Of a stretch of DNA of 47,249 nt, positions 1 through 8,991 are shown in pieces. Within the stretch, counting starts at the first letter, position 1. Each line of letters begins with the position of its first letter. This DNA comes from Gammaproteobacteria bacterium (GTDB taxonomy: Bacteria > Pseudomonadota > Gammaproteobacteria > Granulosicoccales > Granulosicoccaceae). The position numbers and the translations under genes were made by a program. The notes below the pieces were generated by a model. It did not search any database. It worked only from the letters and a program-made list of their open reading frames with translations, and was not told the origin of the DNA. Location: assembly GCA_002746645.1 (NCBI GenBank), contig PDPU01000006.1, positions 1-47,249 on the forward strand, in the 5' to 3' direction.

Positions 1-612
1 AGCGCCTTGACGTCGAGCATGTCGTCGGCGCGCCAGCCGACATGGCAACGGCGCTTGCCGAACTGGTGCCGGGCGCGCTGGTTCTCACTATCGGCCTGGT
101 CGATGTCGTTGCGATCTTTGCGGGTGCGCATGCGCGCGATCTCCTGCTCGAGAACGTGCACGGGCAACTTCTCGGCCAGCCGGAGCAGCTCCTGCTCGTT
201 GTCGGGGGTGGCGATGCGCACGAGAGCGCGAACTTTCCCCGAAAGCCGTGCTGATGAGCGGCAGCTCGCGGAGCGCGACGGCGACATGGATGTACTGCCG
301 TGCCGTGACCAGACCGATGGCACAGTTCGCGGCCATCCACTGCGAGAGGCACCGTGCCCCGTGGAGCTTCCAGCCCCGGGTACGCTCGAAGGCCGAGAGC
401 GCCATCAGGAAGCCGTGGAGGTGCCGGTCGATGCTGGCGGCGTGATGGCGAAGGGTGGCGGCAAGATCGTCGATGACGGACTGCGTGGCGTCGTCCGGGA
501 TGACGGTGTGGGTGGAGCGGTAGTGGCTCTGCGGTTCGGCGACGTGGTCTGCGCCGGGTGTATTGGCTGTCGCTGGTGCTGCCGCGGACGCTGCAGGAGC
601 GCTGGCAGGTAC
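1..612 (-). pseudogene. DUF222/HNH endonuclease-like remnant, frameshifted and cut by the window edge
   Basis: Read on the minus strand, one frame (about 612 to 238) gives a helical segment containing FERTRGWKLHG, CLSQWMAANCAIG and ARQYIHVAVALRELPLIS. A second frame (about 236 to 1) continues with KVRALVRIATPDNEQELLRLAE. Together they read like the DUF222 part of DUF222/HNH endonuclease-like proteins, in which a short GxxSYSK-type stretch normally joins the two halves. That stretch is missing here at about 235-241, so a small deletion changed the frame. The first frame is closed upstream by a stop at 613-615 with no start codon nearby, so the N-terminus is also damaged. The HNH domain would lie beyond position 1. 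Family assignment is from remembered motifs. An assembly error at one point is possible but would not explain the missing start. Confidence 0.6.
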
Positions 613-675
613 TCAAAGCCATTGCCAGGAACTCGCGTCACACTATCTTGAAGACACTGCCTTCATCTCATCCTG

Positions 676-2025
676 TCAATGCATGCTCTGAACCGCCTCT
701 GCGCTGGGTGAGTCGGGTTCGGCAAACAGATCACGCGCCTTTTCCCAGTATCGGCGTGCCTCCTTCAGCTTGCCAGATCTTTCACACACGAAACCAAGAT
801 TCTCGTAGCTGTTGGCCATGCCTTTCCTGTCCCCAAGTACCTCCTTGCTTGCGATCGACTTCAGATACATCGCTTCGGCCTGATCGAACTCCCCGCGGGT
901 CCGGTAGATGGTACCGAGATTCTCGTAGCTATTGACCATGCCTTTCCTGTCCCCGAGCGCTTCGCTGATCTCGAGTGCCTTTCGGTACATCGTCTCGGCC
1001 TGATCGAGTTCCCCGCGCATTCCGTACACGGCCCCGAGACTTCCGTAGTTGACAGCCATGCCTTCCCTGCGGCCGAGCGCTTCCTCGATTTCGAGCGACT
1101 GCCGGTACATCGCCTCGGCCTGATCAAACTTGCCGGTTGTCCGGTACAACGTTCCGAGATTCCAGCAGTCACTGGCCATGCCTTTCTGGCATCCGAGTGC
1201 TTCATGAACCTCAAGTGCCTTACGGTACATCGCCTCGGCCTGATCGAGATCCCCAAGTGTCCGGTACACGTTCCCGAGATTGCCGTAATCACTGGCCACG
1301 TATTCCCTGCGCCCGAGCTCCTCATCGAACTCGAGCGCCTTCCGGTACATCGCCCTGGCCTGATCGAACTGCTGACGTACAAAGAAAATGTTCCCGAGAT
1401 TCCCGTAGTCATTGGCCATGTCTTCCCTGTGCCCGAGCAACTCATGGAATGCGAGCGACTTCAGGAACATGGACTCGGCCTGATCGATCTCACCGCGTGT
1501 CCGGTACATGTTCCCGAGATTTCCAGCGGCCGCCGCAATCACCATGTGATCGTTCCGTGATTCACCCAGCGTCAGTACATGACGATAGGCGCTCTCTGCT
1601 TCCTGCAGATTGCCAACGCATCGATACAGGTGACCAAGCTCATTCCAGCCATTGGGATTGTCCGAGTCAAGTTCAACGGCACGCTCGTAGTGGCCAATAG
1701 CCGCAGCGCTGTCGTGGAGGAACGTCAATGCGCCCTGTTTACGGGCGGCTTCCGCTGCTGCAGCCGATTCACCCCTTGCAACGCAGGCGTCGCCAATTTC
1801 TTGCCACAACTGCTCGGCATTTCCGGTATCGCCATTCACCAGTGCCTCTTCGGCCAGCGCAACGGCTGCATCATCAACACCGGATTCGGTTGCCGCGCCG
1901 GGGAGATCCCTGACTGCCGCCACCACCTGTTCCTTCACCATGTGATCAGCCGAGTCGTGAGCGTCCAGCCAGTCCATGATGCGGGCAAGCAGATCGTCGT
2001 TCGTCGTTTGTAGCTTCTCGGCCAT
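676..2025 (-). CDS. TPR-array protein (kinesin-light-chain-like repeats)
   Basis: A 449-residue protein. An N-terminal helical region (about 1-115) is followed by one 34-residue TPR with YERAVELDSDNPNGWNELG, then seven 40-residue TPRs of the type GNLGNxYRTxGxxDQAExMYxKALExxEALG(x)RxGMA. This spacing matches the TPR_12/kinesin light chain class, which builds peptide-binding superhelices. No signal peptide or membrane helix is seen, so a cytoplasmic adaptor is likely; the partner is unknown. The repeats are also near-identical 120-bp units in DNA and could recombine. The gene lies just downstream of a broken paralogue and probably arose with it by duplication. The start at 2025 is the first ATG that precedes the region shared with that paralogue. 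Confidence 0.85.
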   Translation of the reverse strand: MAEKLQTTNDDLLARIMDWLDAHDSADHMVKEQVVAAVRDLPGAATESGVDDAAVALAEEALVNGDTGNAEQLWQEIGDACVARGESAAAAEAARKQGALTFLHDSAAAIGHYERAVELDSDNPNGWNELGHLYRCVGNLQEAESAYRHVLTLGESRNDHMVIAAAAGNLGNMYRTRGEIDQAESMFLKSLAFHELLGHREDMANDYGNLGNIFFVRQQFDQARAMYRKALEFDEELGRREYVASDYGNLGNVYRTLGDLDQAEAMYRKALEVHEALGCQKGMASDCWNLGTLYRTTGKFDQAEAMYRQSLEIEEALGRREGMAVNYGSLGAVYGMRGELDQAETMYRKALEISEALGDRKGMVNSYENLGTIYRTRGEFDQAEAMYLKSIASKEVLGDRKGMANSYENLGFVCERSGKLKEARRYWEKARDLFAEPDSPSAEAVQSMH

Positions 2026-2120
2026 CGTAACCTGTCCCTGTATGGAAAACGTCAGGTTAACGTATCACCGCCATCGTGTCGCGCGTTTCGAGATGGCGTC
2101 GTCAACGGACTCACCTCGTT

Positions 2121-2878
2121 TTATATCGAAGTCCTGGCTTCCATCTGGTTGATCCAGCCCTGAACCTCTACTGCTTTGGGTGAGCCAAGTTCGGCGAACA
2201 GGTCCCTTGCTTGTTCGCAGTATTGGCGTGCCTCTTCCAGCTTGCCAGACCTTTCGCAAAGCCCCCTCCGCTCCCCGAAGGTTACCAACACGTAAACACA
2301 GGTGCCCAAGCTGATTCCAGCCATCGGGATTACCCGGTTCAAGTTCAACGGCACGTTCGTAGTGGTCAATCGCGGTAGAGGTATCGTGAAGGAAAGCCAG
2401 AGCCCCCTGGTTGCGTGCAGCCTCTGCCGCCGCCGCCGTCTCACCCCTATCGATGCGAGAGTCGATAATCCTTTTCCATAACTGTTCGGCACTCTCGAGT
2501 ATTGCCACTCGCCAATGCCTGTTCGGCCAAAATGACAGTGGCAGTGTCAACGCCAGTTTCAGCAGCTGCGCCAAACAGATCGCGAACTACCGATGCCACT
2601 TGTTGCTTCAAGCTGTCATCAACCGACAACTCACCGGGAGCAGACGCAAGCGCATCCACTCTCGCCTGCAACGACGCTATCGTGCGGTTCTGTTGCTCAA
2701 TCGTGCGATTCTTTTGCTCGATGGTTTCGGCATTGGTCTTACTGCGCGATCGTGAAAAAAGCCATACACCTGCGCCCAGAATGACGGCGCCAATGCCAAG
2801 GATCGCCTCAATAGACGTCAACCATTGGTTGCTGTTTTCCAACCAGCGCCTGTGCAAGTACGAACGCTGATTCAGCAT
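2121..2878 (-). pseudogene. Collapsed TPR protein, paralogue of its neighbour, with two frame changes
   Basis: The N-terminus (start 2878) has one membrane helix at about residues 20-42, a short coiled coil with the repeat IEQ(K/Q)NRTI, and SVDDSLKQQVASVVRDLFG, which matches the neighbouring TPR gene. The frame is lost at about 2491, where one extra base follows the codons for GNTRE; the next frame gives AEQLWKRIIDSRIDRGE and YERAVELEPGNPDGWNQLG. After GNLRGAE a second frame change at about 2280 jumps to CERSGKLEEARQYCEQARDLFAE, the C-terminal end of the neighbour. All 40-residue TPRs between are gone. An unequal crossover within the array plus point decay explains this best. A short functional product from the first frame cannot be excluded. 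Confidence 0.75.
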
Positions 2879-2930
2879 GGAGTGTACTGAAATTTATTGC
2901 AGGCGCCGTCGCGCAAAACGCCCCACCCCA

Positions 2931-3884
2931 CTACTCCATATACATCGAGCTGACCGATTCGTCTTCGTGGATGCGGCGGATGGTTTCGCCGAGAAGGTCG
3001 GCGACCGACAACTGGCGGATGCGATCGCAGGCCTTGGCCGCATCGGAGAGCGGGATGGTGTCGGTGATGACGAGTTCGTCGAGTACGGAGTTCGAGATGT
3101 TGTCGATGGCGGGACCCGAGAGCACGGGGTGCGTGGCCAGTGCCACCACGCGCAGCGCTCCGTGCTGCTTCAGGGCTTCAGCCGCCTTGCAGAGCGTGCC
3201 GGCGGTGTCGACCATGTCGTCGATGATGACGCAGGTGCGTTTCTCGACGTCACCGATGATGTGCATCACCTGCGCCTGGTTGGCCTGCGGACGGCGCTTG
3301 TCGATGATGGCAAGGTCAGCGTCGTCGAGCTGCTTGGCAACGGCGCGCGCGCGCACCACCCCGCCCACATCGGGTGACACCACCACGAGGTTCTCGTACT
3401 TGCTGCGCCAGATATCGAGCAGCAGCAGCGGTGTCGCGTAGACGTTGTCGACGGGAATGTCGAAGAAACCCTGGATCTGCTCGGCATGCACGTCAACGGT
3501 CAGCACGCGATCGACACCTGCCACGCTCAGCATGTTGGCCACGAGCTTGGCGGAAATCGGCACCCGCGCCGAGCGCACGCGACGATCCTGACGCGCATAG
3601 CCGTAGTACGGAATGACGGCGGTGATGCGATCGGCCGAGGAACGACGCATGGCGTCGACCATGACCAGCAGGTCCATGAGGTTGTTGTTGGCCGGGGCGC
3701 AGACGGGCTGCACGAGGAACACGTCGCCGCCGCGCACGTTCTCGAGGATTTCGACCGAGGTTTCGCCGTCGCTGAAGTGGCTGAGCTGGATCTTGCCCTG
3801 CGGCTCCTGCAGGTAGGTCGCGATCTTGCGGGTGAGTTCGGGATTGGCGTTGCCGCCGAAGATCTTCAGCTTGCGATCGCGCAT
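2931..3884 (-). CDS. prs: Ribose-phosphate pyrophosphokinase
   Basis: Makes PRPP from ribose 5-phosphate and ATP, feeding purine, pyrimidine, histidine, tryptophan and NAD synthesis in the cytoplasm. The 317-residue protein is close to the 315 of E. coli Prs and carries [23 protein letters not shown] (ATP binding), [12 protein letters not shown] (metal-binding His) and [13 protein letters not shown] (PRPP-binding loop). The reading frame is open back to 3953, but 24 upstream residues have no match in the family, so the ATG at 3884 is chosen. It lies downstream of tRNA-Gln and ispE on the same strand, the standard gammaproteobacterial order. The usual downstream rplY-pth pair is absent; TPR genes follow instead. 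Confidence 0.97.
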   Translation of the reverse strand: MRDRKLKIFGGNANPELTRKIATYLQEPQGKIQLSHFSDGETSVEILENVRGGDVFLVQPVCAPANNNLMDLLVMVDAMRRSSADRITAVIPYYGYARQDRRVRSARVPISAKLVANMLSVAGVDRVLTVDVHAEQIQGFFDIPVDNVYATPLLLLDIWRSKYENLVVVSPDVGGVVRARAVAKQLDDADLAIIDKRRPQANQAQVMHIIGDVEKRTCVIIDDMVDTAGTLCKAAEALKQHGALRVVALATHPVLSGPAIDNISNSVLDELVITDTIPLSDAAKACDRIRQLSVADLLGETIRRIHEDESVSSMYME

Positions 3885-3968
3885 GTCGGTAGTTGGCAAG
3901 GCGAAACGTGGGATAGCCGACCCGAAGCCCGGGGGCTTCTGCCGACGGTGCATCCCAATGAATGGGAA

Positions 3969-4044
3969 TGGCTGGGCCGGTAGGATTCGAACCTACGAAT
4001 GCCGGGATCAAAACCCGGTGCCTTAACCACTTGGCGACGGCCCA
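3969..4044 (-). tRNA. tRNA-Gln (anticodon UUG)
   Basis: On the minus strand the 76 bases begin TGGGCCGTCGCCAAGTGG and end CGGCCCAGCCA, with the CCA tail encoded. The acceptor stem pairs TGGGCCG with CGGCCCA. The anticodon loop TTTTGAT gives anticodon TTG. The T arm contains GGTTCGAATCC. Glutamine identity fits both the anticodon and the gene position between ispE and prs, where tRNA-Gln is common in this class. Confidence 0.96.
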
Positions 4045-4131
4045 ACGAATGCGAGGTAGTTTACGTCAAAAGGATGAACACGTCAGCGCATGAGGCGAAC
4101 AATTGCCAACAACTGCAACAGACAGCCGTGC

Positions 4132-4974
4132 TCAGCCGGCAAAATCGTACAGCGGTGAGGAGTTCCGCCCCTTGACCACGTAGCCGGTCATGCCCTCGGG
4201 CAGCTTCGCGGCAAGATCACGCGCTTCTGCCTCGGTGGCAAAGGCGGCGAACACGCAACTGCCGGTGCCGCTCATCTTGGCGCGGCTCTTCCGGTAGTTC
4301 ACGCGCAGCCAGTCGAGAGCGTCACGCACTTCGGGGTAGCGGGTACGCACGATCGGCTCGAATACATTCATGCTGCGCCCGTCCATGAAATCGCGGATGG
4401 TGATGGGGCTGAGGTTGCGCGTGAGTTCCGGCGCGTTGAAGATCGTTGCCGTGGATATGTGCACGCCCGGATCGACGATCAGGTACCAGGGCTCGATCGG
4501 CACCACCGGCGTGAGCTTGTCACCGATGCCTTCGGCCCAGCTTGCCTGACCGTAGACGAACACCGGTACGTCGGCGCTGACGGTCACGCCGATTTCGGCC
4601 AGTTCCTTGATGCTGAGACCGAGGCGCCAGAACTCGTTGAGTGCGACGAGCGTGGTCGCCGCATCGGAACTGCCGCCACCGAGCCCGCCGCCCGTGGGGA
4701 TGACCTTCTTCAGCGTGATGTCGGTGCCGGCACGGGTACCGGAGTGATTCTGCAACGCTCTTGCCGCACGCACCACGAGATTGCTCTCGGGGGGCACTTC
4801 ATCGAAGTCCGAATGCAGATGGATTTCCTTGTCTTCCCTGACGGAGAACTGCAGCACATCACAGAGATTGACGAACTGGTAGACCGTCTGCAGCGTGTGA
4901 TAGCCATCACTGCGCCTGCCCGTGATGTGCAGAAACAAGTTGATTTTTGCCGGAGCGAGCCAGTTGGTTGTCAA
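4132..4974 (-). CDS. ispE: 4-diphosphocytidyl-2-C-methyl-D-erythritol kinase
   Basis: GHMP-family kinase of the MEP isoprenoid pathway, phosphorylating CDP-methylerythritol at the 2-hydroxyl. Seen: LAPAKINLFLHITGRRSDGYH at the N-terminus, the glycine-rich ATP loop PTGGGLGGGSSDAAT, and SGTGSCVFA near the C-terminus. The open frame extends to 5136 but would overlap lolB and add 54 unrelated residues. A TTG at 4974, with AGGATAGG about nine bases upstream and LTTNWLAPAK following, gives 280 residues (E. coli 283), so TTG is the likely start. About 100 bases separate it from lolB, so it may have its own promoter or be co-transcribed. Confidence 0.94.
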   Translation of the reverse strand: MTTNWLAPAKINLFLHITGRRSDGYHTLQTVYQFVNLCDVLQFSVREDKEIHLHSDFDEVPPESNLVVRAARALQNHSGTRAGTDITLKKVIPTGGGLGGGSSDAATTLVALNEFWRLGLSIKELAEIGVTVSADVPVFVYGQASWAEGIGDKLTPVVPIEPWYLIVDPGVHISTATIFNAPELTRNLSPITIRDFMDGRSMNVFEPIVRTRYPEVRDALDWLRVNYRKSRAKMSGTGSCVFAAFATEAEARDLAAKLPEGMTGYVVKGRNSSPLYDFAG

Positions 4975-5074
4975 CGTCCACCTATCCTGTTCGGTTGAGT
5001 CACATATCAATAGTACCGATACAGGACGCGAAGCTCCAGTCTTTTCGTCTAGGCAACATCGGCAAGCTTTCGCG

Positions 5075-5779
5075 TCAGGCGCCCGGAATGGCGAGTCGCG
5101 CCGGTGCCGTGGGTGGCTTATCCCCGGCGCCGTCACTGGCGAGGTCGAGGTTCCAGTTGCTGATCTTCAGTCGCAGCTGCCACTGTCCGCCGCGCGCACT
5201 GACCAGCGCAGGCATGGAAAGCGTCTGACCGTCCGCCGTGACGGCGTCTCGATAGTCGAGTATCCGCGCCTGCCAGCGCCGCCCCGTTGCATCCGTGTAG
5301 TCGAGCGAGACAACACGGCCTGCCTCGTCGAGCGAGTGTCGAGACGCCGACCCGGGCAGACCGAGCAGCCACTGCCGGACTTCGTCCAGCGGAATCGTGG
5401 TATCGAGTGCCAGTGCCGACTGCAGCAGTGCTTCCGCCGAGGCGCCCTGCCCGATCAGCCGACCGTTGCGTTCGAGCTCTGCACCCGATGCGTCCTCGCG
5501 CAGCAGCAGTTCCCCGGCACCGAGCGGGGCCGACAGCGCAAGACGCATGTTCTCGCCGCGCTGCAACCAGTTCACCCGCGCCGACTGCGACTGCGCATCG
5601 CTCCAGATGCCGATGCCGCCTGCGACACGCCAGGCATTCGTGCCGGCAAGCACTGCCCGCCGCTCGTCGAGCGCGTCATCGGCCGAACCGGGCGGCGGCA
5701 CGACAACAGGATTGCCGGCACAGGCCGACAGCAGCACTGCCATTGCAAGGGCGAGCAGCGCCGGCATCGCTCGGCTCAC
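5075..5779 (-). CDS. lolB: Outer-membrane lipoprotein receptor LolB
   Basis: LolB receives lipoproteins from periplasmic LolA and inserts them in the outer membrane. The product has a lipoprotein signal peptide with lipobox LSAC (Cys near residue 20), then a beta-rich domain with NAWRVAGGIGIWSDAQSQSARVNW, the LolB-type half-barrel opening. The size (234 residues) is usual. The start is GTG at 5779, overlapping the stop of the upstream TPR lipoprotein; an ATG four codons later (5767) is an alternative. Position before ispE is conserved in pseudomonads and relatives. Overall sequence conservation is modest, so the call rests on lipobox, size and neighbours. Confidence 0.88.
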   Translation of the reverse strand: MSRAMPALLALAMAVLLSACAGNPVVVPPPGSADDALDERRAVLAGTNAWRVAGGIGIWSDAQSQSARVNWLQRGENMRLALSAPLGAGELLLREDASGAELERNGRLIGQGASAEALLQSALALDTTIPLDEVRQWLLGLPGSASRHSLDEAGRVVSLDYTDATGRRWQARILDYRDAVTADGQTLSMPALVSARGGQWQLRLKISNWNLDLASDGAGDKPPTAPARLAIPGA

Positions 5780-7722
5780 TTGCCGGTCTCTCCGCTCACT
5801 GCGTCATCTTGCGGGCTCCTGTCATCCTCCGGTGCCGCACCACTTGCGGGAGCTTCCGGCAGAGCCACGCCGAGCCGCTCGATGGTGTCGAGCACATGGG
5901 AGTCCTCTTCATCGTTCTCCAGCGCCTTGCGCCAGACCGCTTCGGCACGCCGATTCTGACCATCGGCCCAGAGCGCCTCACCGAGATGGGCAGCAATCTC
6001 GCCTTCGGGCAACAGTTCGTAGGCGGTTTCGAGCAGCGCAATGCTTTCCTCGTAACGTGCCTGACGAAAACGCAACCAGCCAAGGCTGTCCATGACGGCA
6101 GGGTCCTCGGGCAGCAGTTCACTGGCCTTCTCGAGCATCGCCTCGGCCTGTTCGAGATCGCGGTTCTCAACCGTGTAGTGGTACCCGAGCGCATTCAGGG
6201 CATGAGCGTTCTCGGGCTCGCGCTCGATCAGGGCAGTGAGATCGGATTCCATCTCGGCGGTGTTGCCGAGCGACTCGGACACGAGCGCCCTGAGATACAG
6301 CAGCGAGGTGGCTTCGGGAAACTCCTCGATGCCTTCGCTCAATACCTCGTAGGCTTCGTCCGAGCGATCGTACTCATCGAGCAGACGCGCCCGCGATTCC
6401 ACGACATGGGGTTTCTGCGCGGGGTTGTCGAACTCCTTCTGCAGGGATTCGAGCAAGGCGAGTCCGCCCTCGAGATTACCCTGATCGGCCATCAGGCTGG
6501 CCTGACGCTCGCGTGCGCGCACCAACCAGGGGCTGGAGCCGACCGCCTCGTAGTGGCCCATCGCCTCCTTGACATCGCCCGCCTCCTCGGCAAGCGTCGC
6601 CAGCGCAAAGTGCGCCTCGTGCCGGTGCTGCCCGTTGTCGAGCAACTGCCGGTACCAGTCCTGCGCTCGCTGCCGCAGACCTTCACGCAGCGCGAGATTG
6701 GCGAGATGCCGGATCTCCTCGGGTTCGGTGGCCTCGTCGGCCAGTTCGTCCAGCGCGGCGGCCATGTCGTCGCGGCGACCCGACATACCGAGCAGTTCGG
6801 CACGATAGACGCGCTGTTCGAAGCCGTCATCGCCGCCGAGCACCATCATGCGATCGTAGACTTCGAGCGCCTCGGCATTGCGCTCCGATTCCCTGAGCAG
6901 CACGAATTTCAGTTGCAGCGCTTCGGGGTAGTCGGGATCGAGGGCAAGGGCCTTGTCGACCGCCTTCTCGGCCAGCGCCCGGTCGCCACTTCGGTAGGCG
7001 GCAACCGTCTTGAACGCATGCGCCGAAACAACATCGGGGAAGGCATCGGCGATGGCGGTTGCGGTCGTCAGGTCGTCGCCTCCCGGGATCTGATAGCGCT
7101 CCATGGCGCCCTGCCACTCGCGCAGGGTGGCATCTCGATCGTCACTCCGTTCGAGCGCGTCGAGAAGATGGTCGATACTGGCCCGTTTGTTGCCACTACG
7201 TTGTTCGGCAGCGGCGAGCAGGAGGCGGGCTTCGACCGACTCGGGCTCGAGTTCGAGCATGCGCCTGGCACTCGAATCGACCACGTCCCAGCGATCGGCG
7301 TAGGCGGCGAGGCGGGCCGCCTGCTCGGTCACTTCGGTGCTGCGGCTTTTCTCGCTCGCGGCCAGATAGGCTTCCAGTGCCATGTGGATATCGTCGGACT
7401 GCAGCGCCATCTCGGCGAGCATGACCGCAAACAGGAGTTCGGCATCGGCGGATTCGTCGAGCGCCTCGTCGCCACCGTCGGCATCCGCTGCCGCCACGGG
7501 GCCGGGTTGATCGACCGGAGCCTCCGTCCTGCCCCTGTCGCCGCTTGGGGGCCGGGTCTGGTCTTCGGTCTGGGTCAGGCGGGTATCGGCGGCACTGGCC
7601 GATGCGAGGTGCAGTTGCGCGCCTTCGGGCAGGCTGCCTTCGGGTTCGGATGAAGTACTGCAGGCCATGGTCAGAATACTGGCCAATACCGCGGTGAAGC
7701 GTGGATGTTTTGATAGAATCAT
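5776..7722 (-). CDS. TPR-repeat lipoprotein upstream of lolB
   Basis: A 648-residue protein with a lipoprotein signal (MILSKHPRFTAVLASILTMACS, lipobox TMAC) followed by an acidic linker and many degenerate TPRs, for example YPEALQLKFVLLRESERNAEALEVYDRM and ALNALGYHYTVENRDLEQAEAMLEKA. Proteins of this type directly precede lolB in Pseudomonas and Xanthomonas relatives; their role is not established but an outer-membrane-anchored periplasmic scaffold is likely. The gene overlaps lolB by 4 bases, so the two are translationally coupled. The start at 7722 is only 6 bases from the divergent hemA start, so the promoter must lie inside hemA. Confidence 0.88.
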   Translation of the reverse strand: MILSKHPRFTAVLASILTMACSTSSEPEGSLPEGAQLHLASASAADTRLTQTEDQTRPPSGDRGRTEAPVDQPGPVAAADADGGDEALDESADAELLFAVMLAEMALQSDDIHMALEAYLAASEKSRSTEVTEQAARLAAYADRWDVVDSSARRMLELEPESVEARLLLAAAEQRSGNKRASIDHLLDALERSDDRDATLREWQGAMERYQIPGGDDLTTATAIADAFPDVVSAHAFKTVAAYRSGDRALAEKAVDKALALDPDYPEALQLKFVLLRESERNAEALEVYDRMMVLGGDDGFEQRVYRAELLGMSGRRDDMAAALDELADEATEPEEIRHLANLALREGLRQRAQDWYRQLLDNGQHRHEAHFALATLAEEAGDVKEAMGHYEAVGSSPWLVRARERQASLMADQGNLEGGLALLESLQKEFDNPAQKPHVVESRARLLDEYDRSDEAYEVLSEGIEEFPEATSLLYLRALVSESLGNTAEMESDLTALIEREPENAHALNALGYHYTVENRDLEQAEAMLEKASELLPEDPAVMDSLGWLRFRQARYEESIALLETAYELLPEGEIAAHLGEALWADGQNRRAEAVWRKALENDEEDSHVLDTIERLGVALPEAPASGAAPEDDRSPQDDAVSGETGK

Positions 7723-7728
7723 AAGGTT

Positions 7729-8979
7729 ATGGCACTACTTGCGCTCGGCCTCAATCATCGGACAGCGCCCGTCTCCATTCGTGAGCGGGTGTCGCTCAGC
7801 GGTGAACGTCTGCAACAGGCTCTGGCCACGCTGCGTTCCGTCAGCGATGTCAGTGAAGCAGCCATCGTTTCGACGTGCAACCGCACCGAACTGTATTGCG
7901 GCATGCAGGCAGCCGACCCCTCCCCTGTCGAACACTGGCTCAGGCACACACTGCCTGTCGATGGGCTCGATGTTACACCCTATCTGTATCGACACCGGGA
8001 ACGAGACGTGGTTCGCCACCTGATGCGCGTCTGCAGCGGGCTCGATTCACTGGTGCTCGGGGAACCTCAGATTCTCGGGCAGATGAAGAACGCCTACCGT
8101 CATGCCGCCGAGAACGGCACGCTCGGGCGTGAACTCACACCTCTTTTCGAAAGTGCCTTCTCGGCCGCGAAAGCCGTGCGCACCGACACCGACATCGGCA
8201 CCAGTGCGGTCTCGGTAGCCTTCGCCGCCGTCACCCTGGCGCGTCAGATCTACAGCGAACTCGGCGAACAGCGGGCGCTGCTGATCGGGGCAGGCGACAC
8301 CATCCACCTCGCTGCCCGTCACCTTCGCAGCGCGGGCATCGGCGGCATCACGGTGGCCAACCGGACGCTCACGCGCGCCGAATCGCTCGCCTCGGAAATC
8401 GGCGGGCAGGCCATCGTGCTCGAAGAACTGCACGAACACCTTGCCAGCGCCGACATCATCATCAGCTCCACGGGTTCTCCCCTGCCCATCATCGGCAAGG
8501 GAGCAGTGCAGAAGGCACTCAAGCAGCGCCGTTACCGCTCGCAACTGATGATCGACATCGCCGTGCCACGCGATATCGAAGAAGAGGTGGCCGACATTGA
8601 TGGCGTGTTTCTCTATAGTGTCGATGATCTGCAATCGGTGGTCGCAAGAGGCCAGCATGCGCGTCAGGAAGCCGCCGTCAAGGCCGAGGAAATCGTCGAG
8701 AGCCGCGTCGAGGACTTCATGCGCGCGCAGAAGTCACGCGGTGCCAGCGACATCGTCGTCGCCTGGCGCGATTCCGTCGCCAGCACGCGCGAAGAACTCC
8801 TCAAGCGTGCGCTCAGGCAGCTCGAGTCCGGGCAGAACGCACAACAGGTGCTCGAGCGGTTCGCGCACCAGTTCGGCAACCGCATCATGCATACCCCCAC
8901 GGCACGACTTCGCGAGGCGGCCGAAGTCGACGACCAGCTGCTCATCGACGCCGCGCGGCAGCTCTTCGACGACAACTGA
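7729..8979 (+). CDS. hemA: Glutamyl-tRNA reductase
   Basis: NADPH-dependent reduction of glutamyl-tRNA to glutamate-1-semialdehyde, first step of tetrapyrrole synthesis. The 416-residue protein opens MALLALGLNHRTAPVSIRER and has the catalytic cysteine at position 50 in STCNRTELYC. SGLDSLVLGEPQILGQ, the nucleotide-binding ALLIGAGDT and a C-terminal dimerisation helix are present. An AAGG precedes the ATG. It heads hemA-prfA-prmC-ppx. Its promoter must overlap the first codons of the divergent TPR lipoprotein gene, since only 6 bases separate the two starts. Confidence 0.97.
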   Translation: MALLALGLNHRTAPVSIRERVSLSGERLQQALATLRSVSDVSEAAIVSTCNRTELYCGMQAADPSPVEHWLRHTLPVDGLDVTPYLYRHRERDVVRHLMRVCSGLDSLVLGEPQILGQMKNAYRHAAENGTLGRELTPLFESAFSAAKAVRTDTDIGTSAVSVAFAAVTLARQIYSELGEQRALLIGAGDTIHLAARHLRSAGIGGITVANRTLTRAESLASEIGGQAIVLEELHEHLASADIIISSTGSPLPIIGKGAVQKALKQRRYRSQLMIDIAVPRDIEEEVADIDGVFLYSVDDLQSVVARGQHARQEAAVKAEEIVESRVEDFMRAQKSRGASDIVVAWRDSVASTREELLKRALRQLESGQNAQQVLERFAHQFGNRIMHTPTARLREAAEVDDQLLIDAARQLFDDN

Positions 8980-8991
8980 AGCGCCGCTGTC

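Noticed and set aside
3969..4044. tRNA-Gln as integration site of an island
   Set aside because: It is embedded in the conserved ispE-prs order, with no integrase or duplicated 3' end seen, and the T3SS locus is about 19 kb away.
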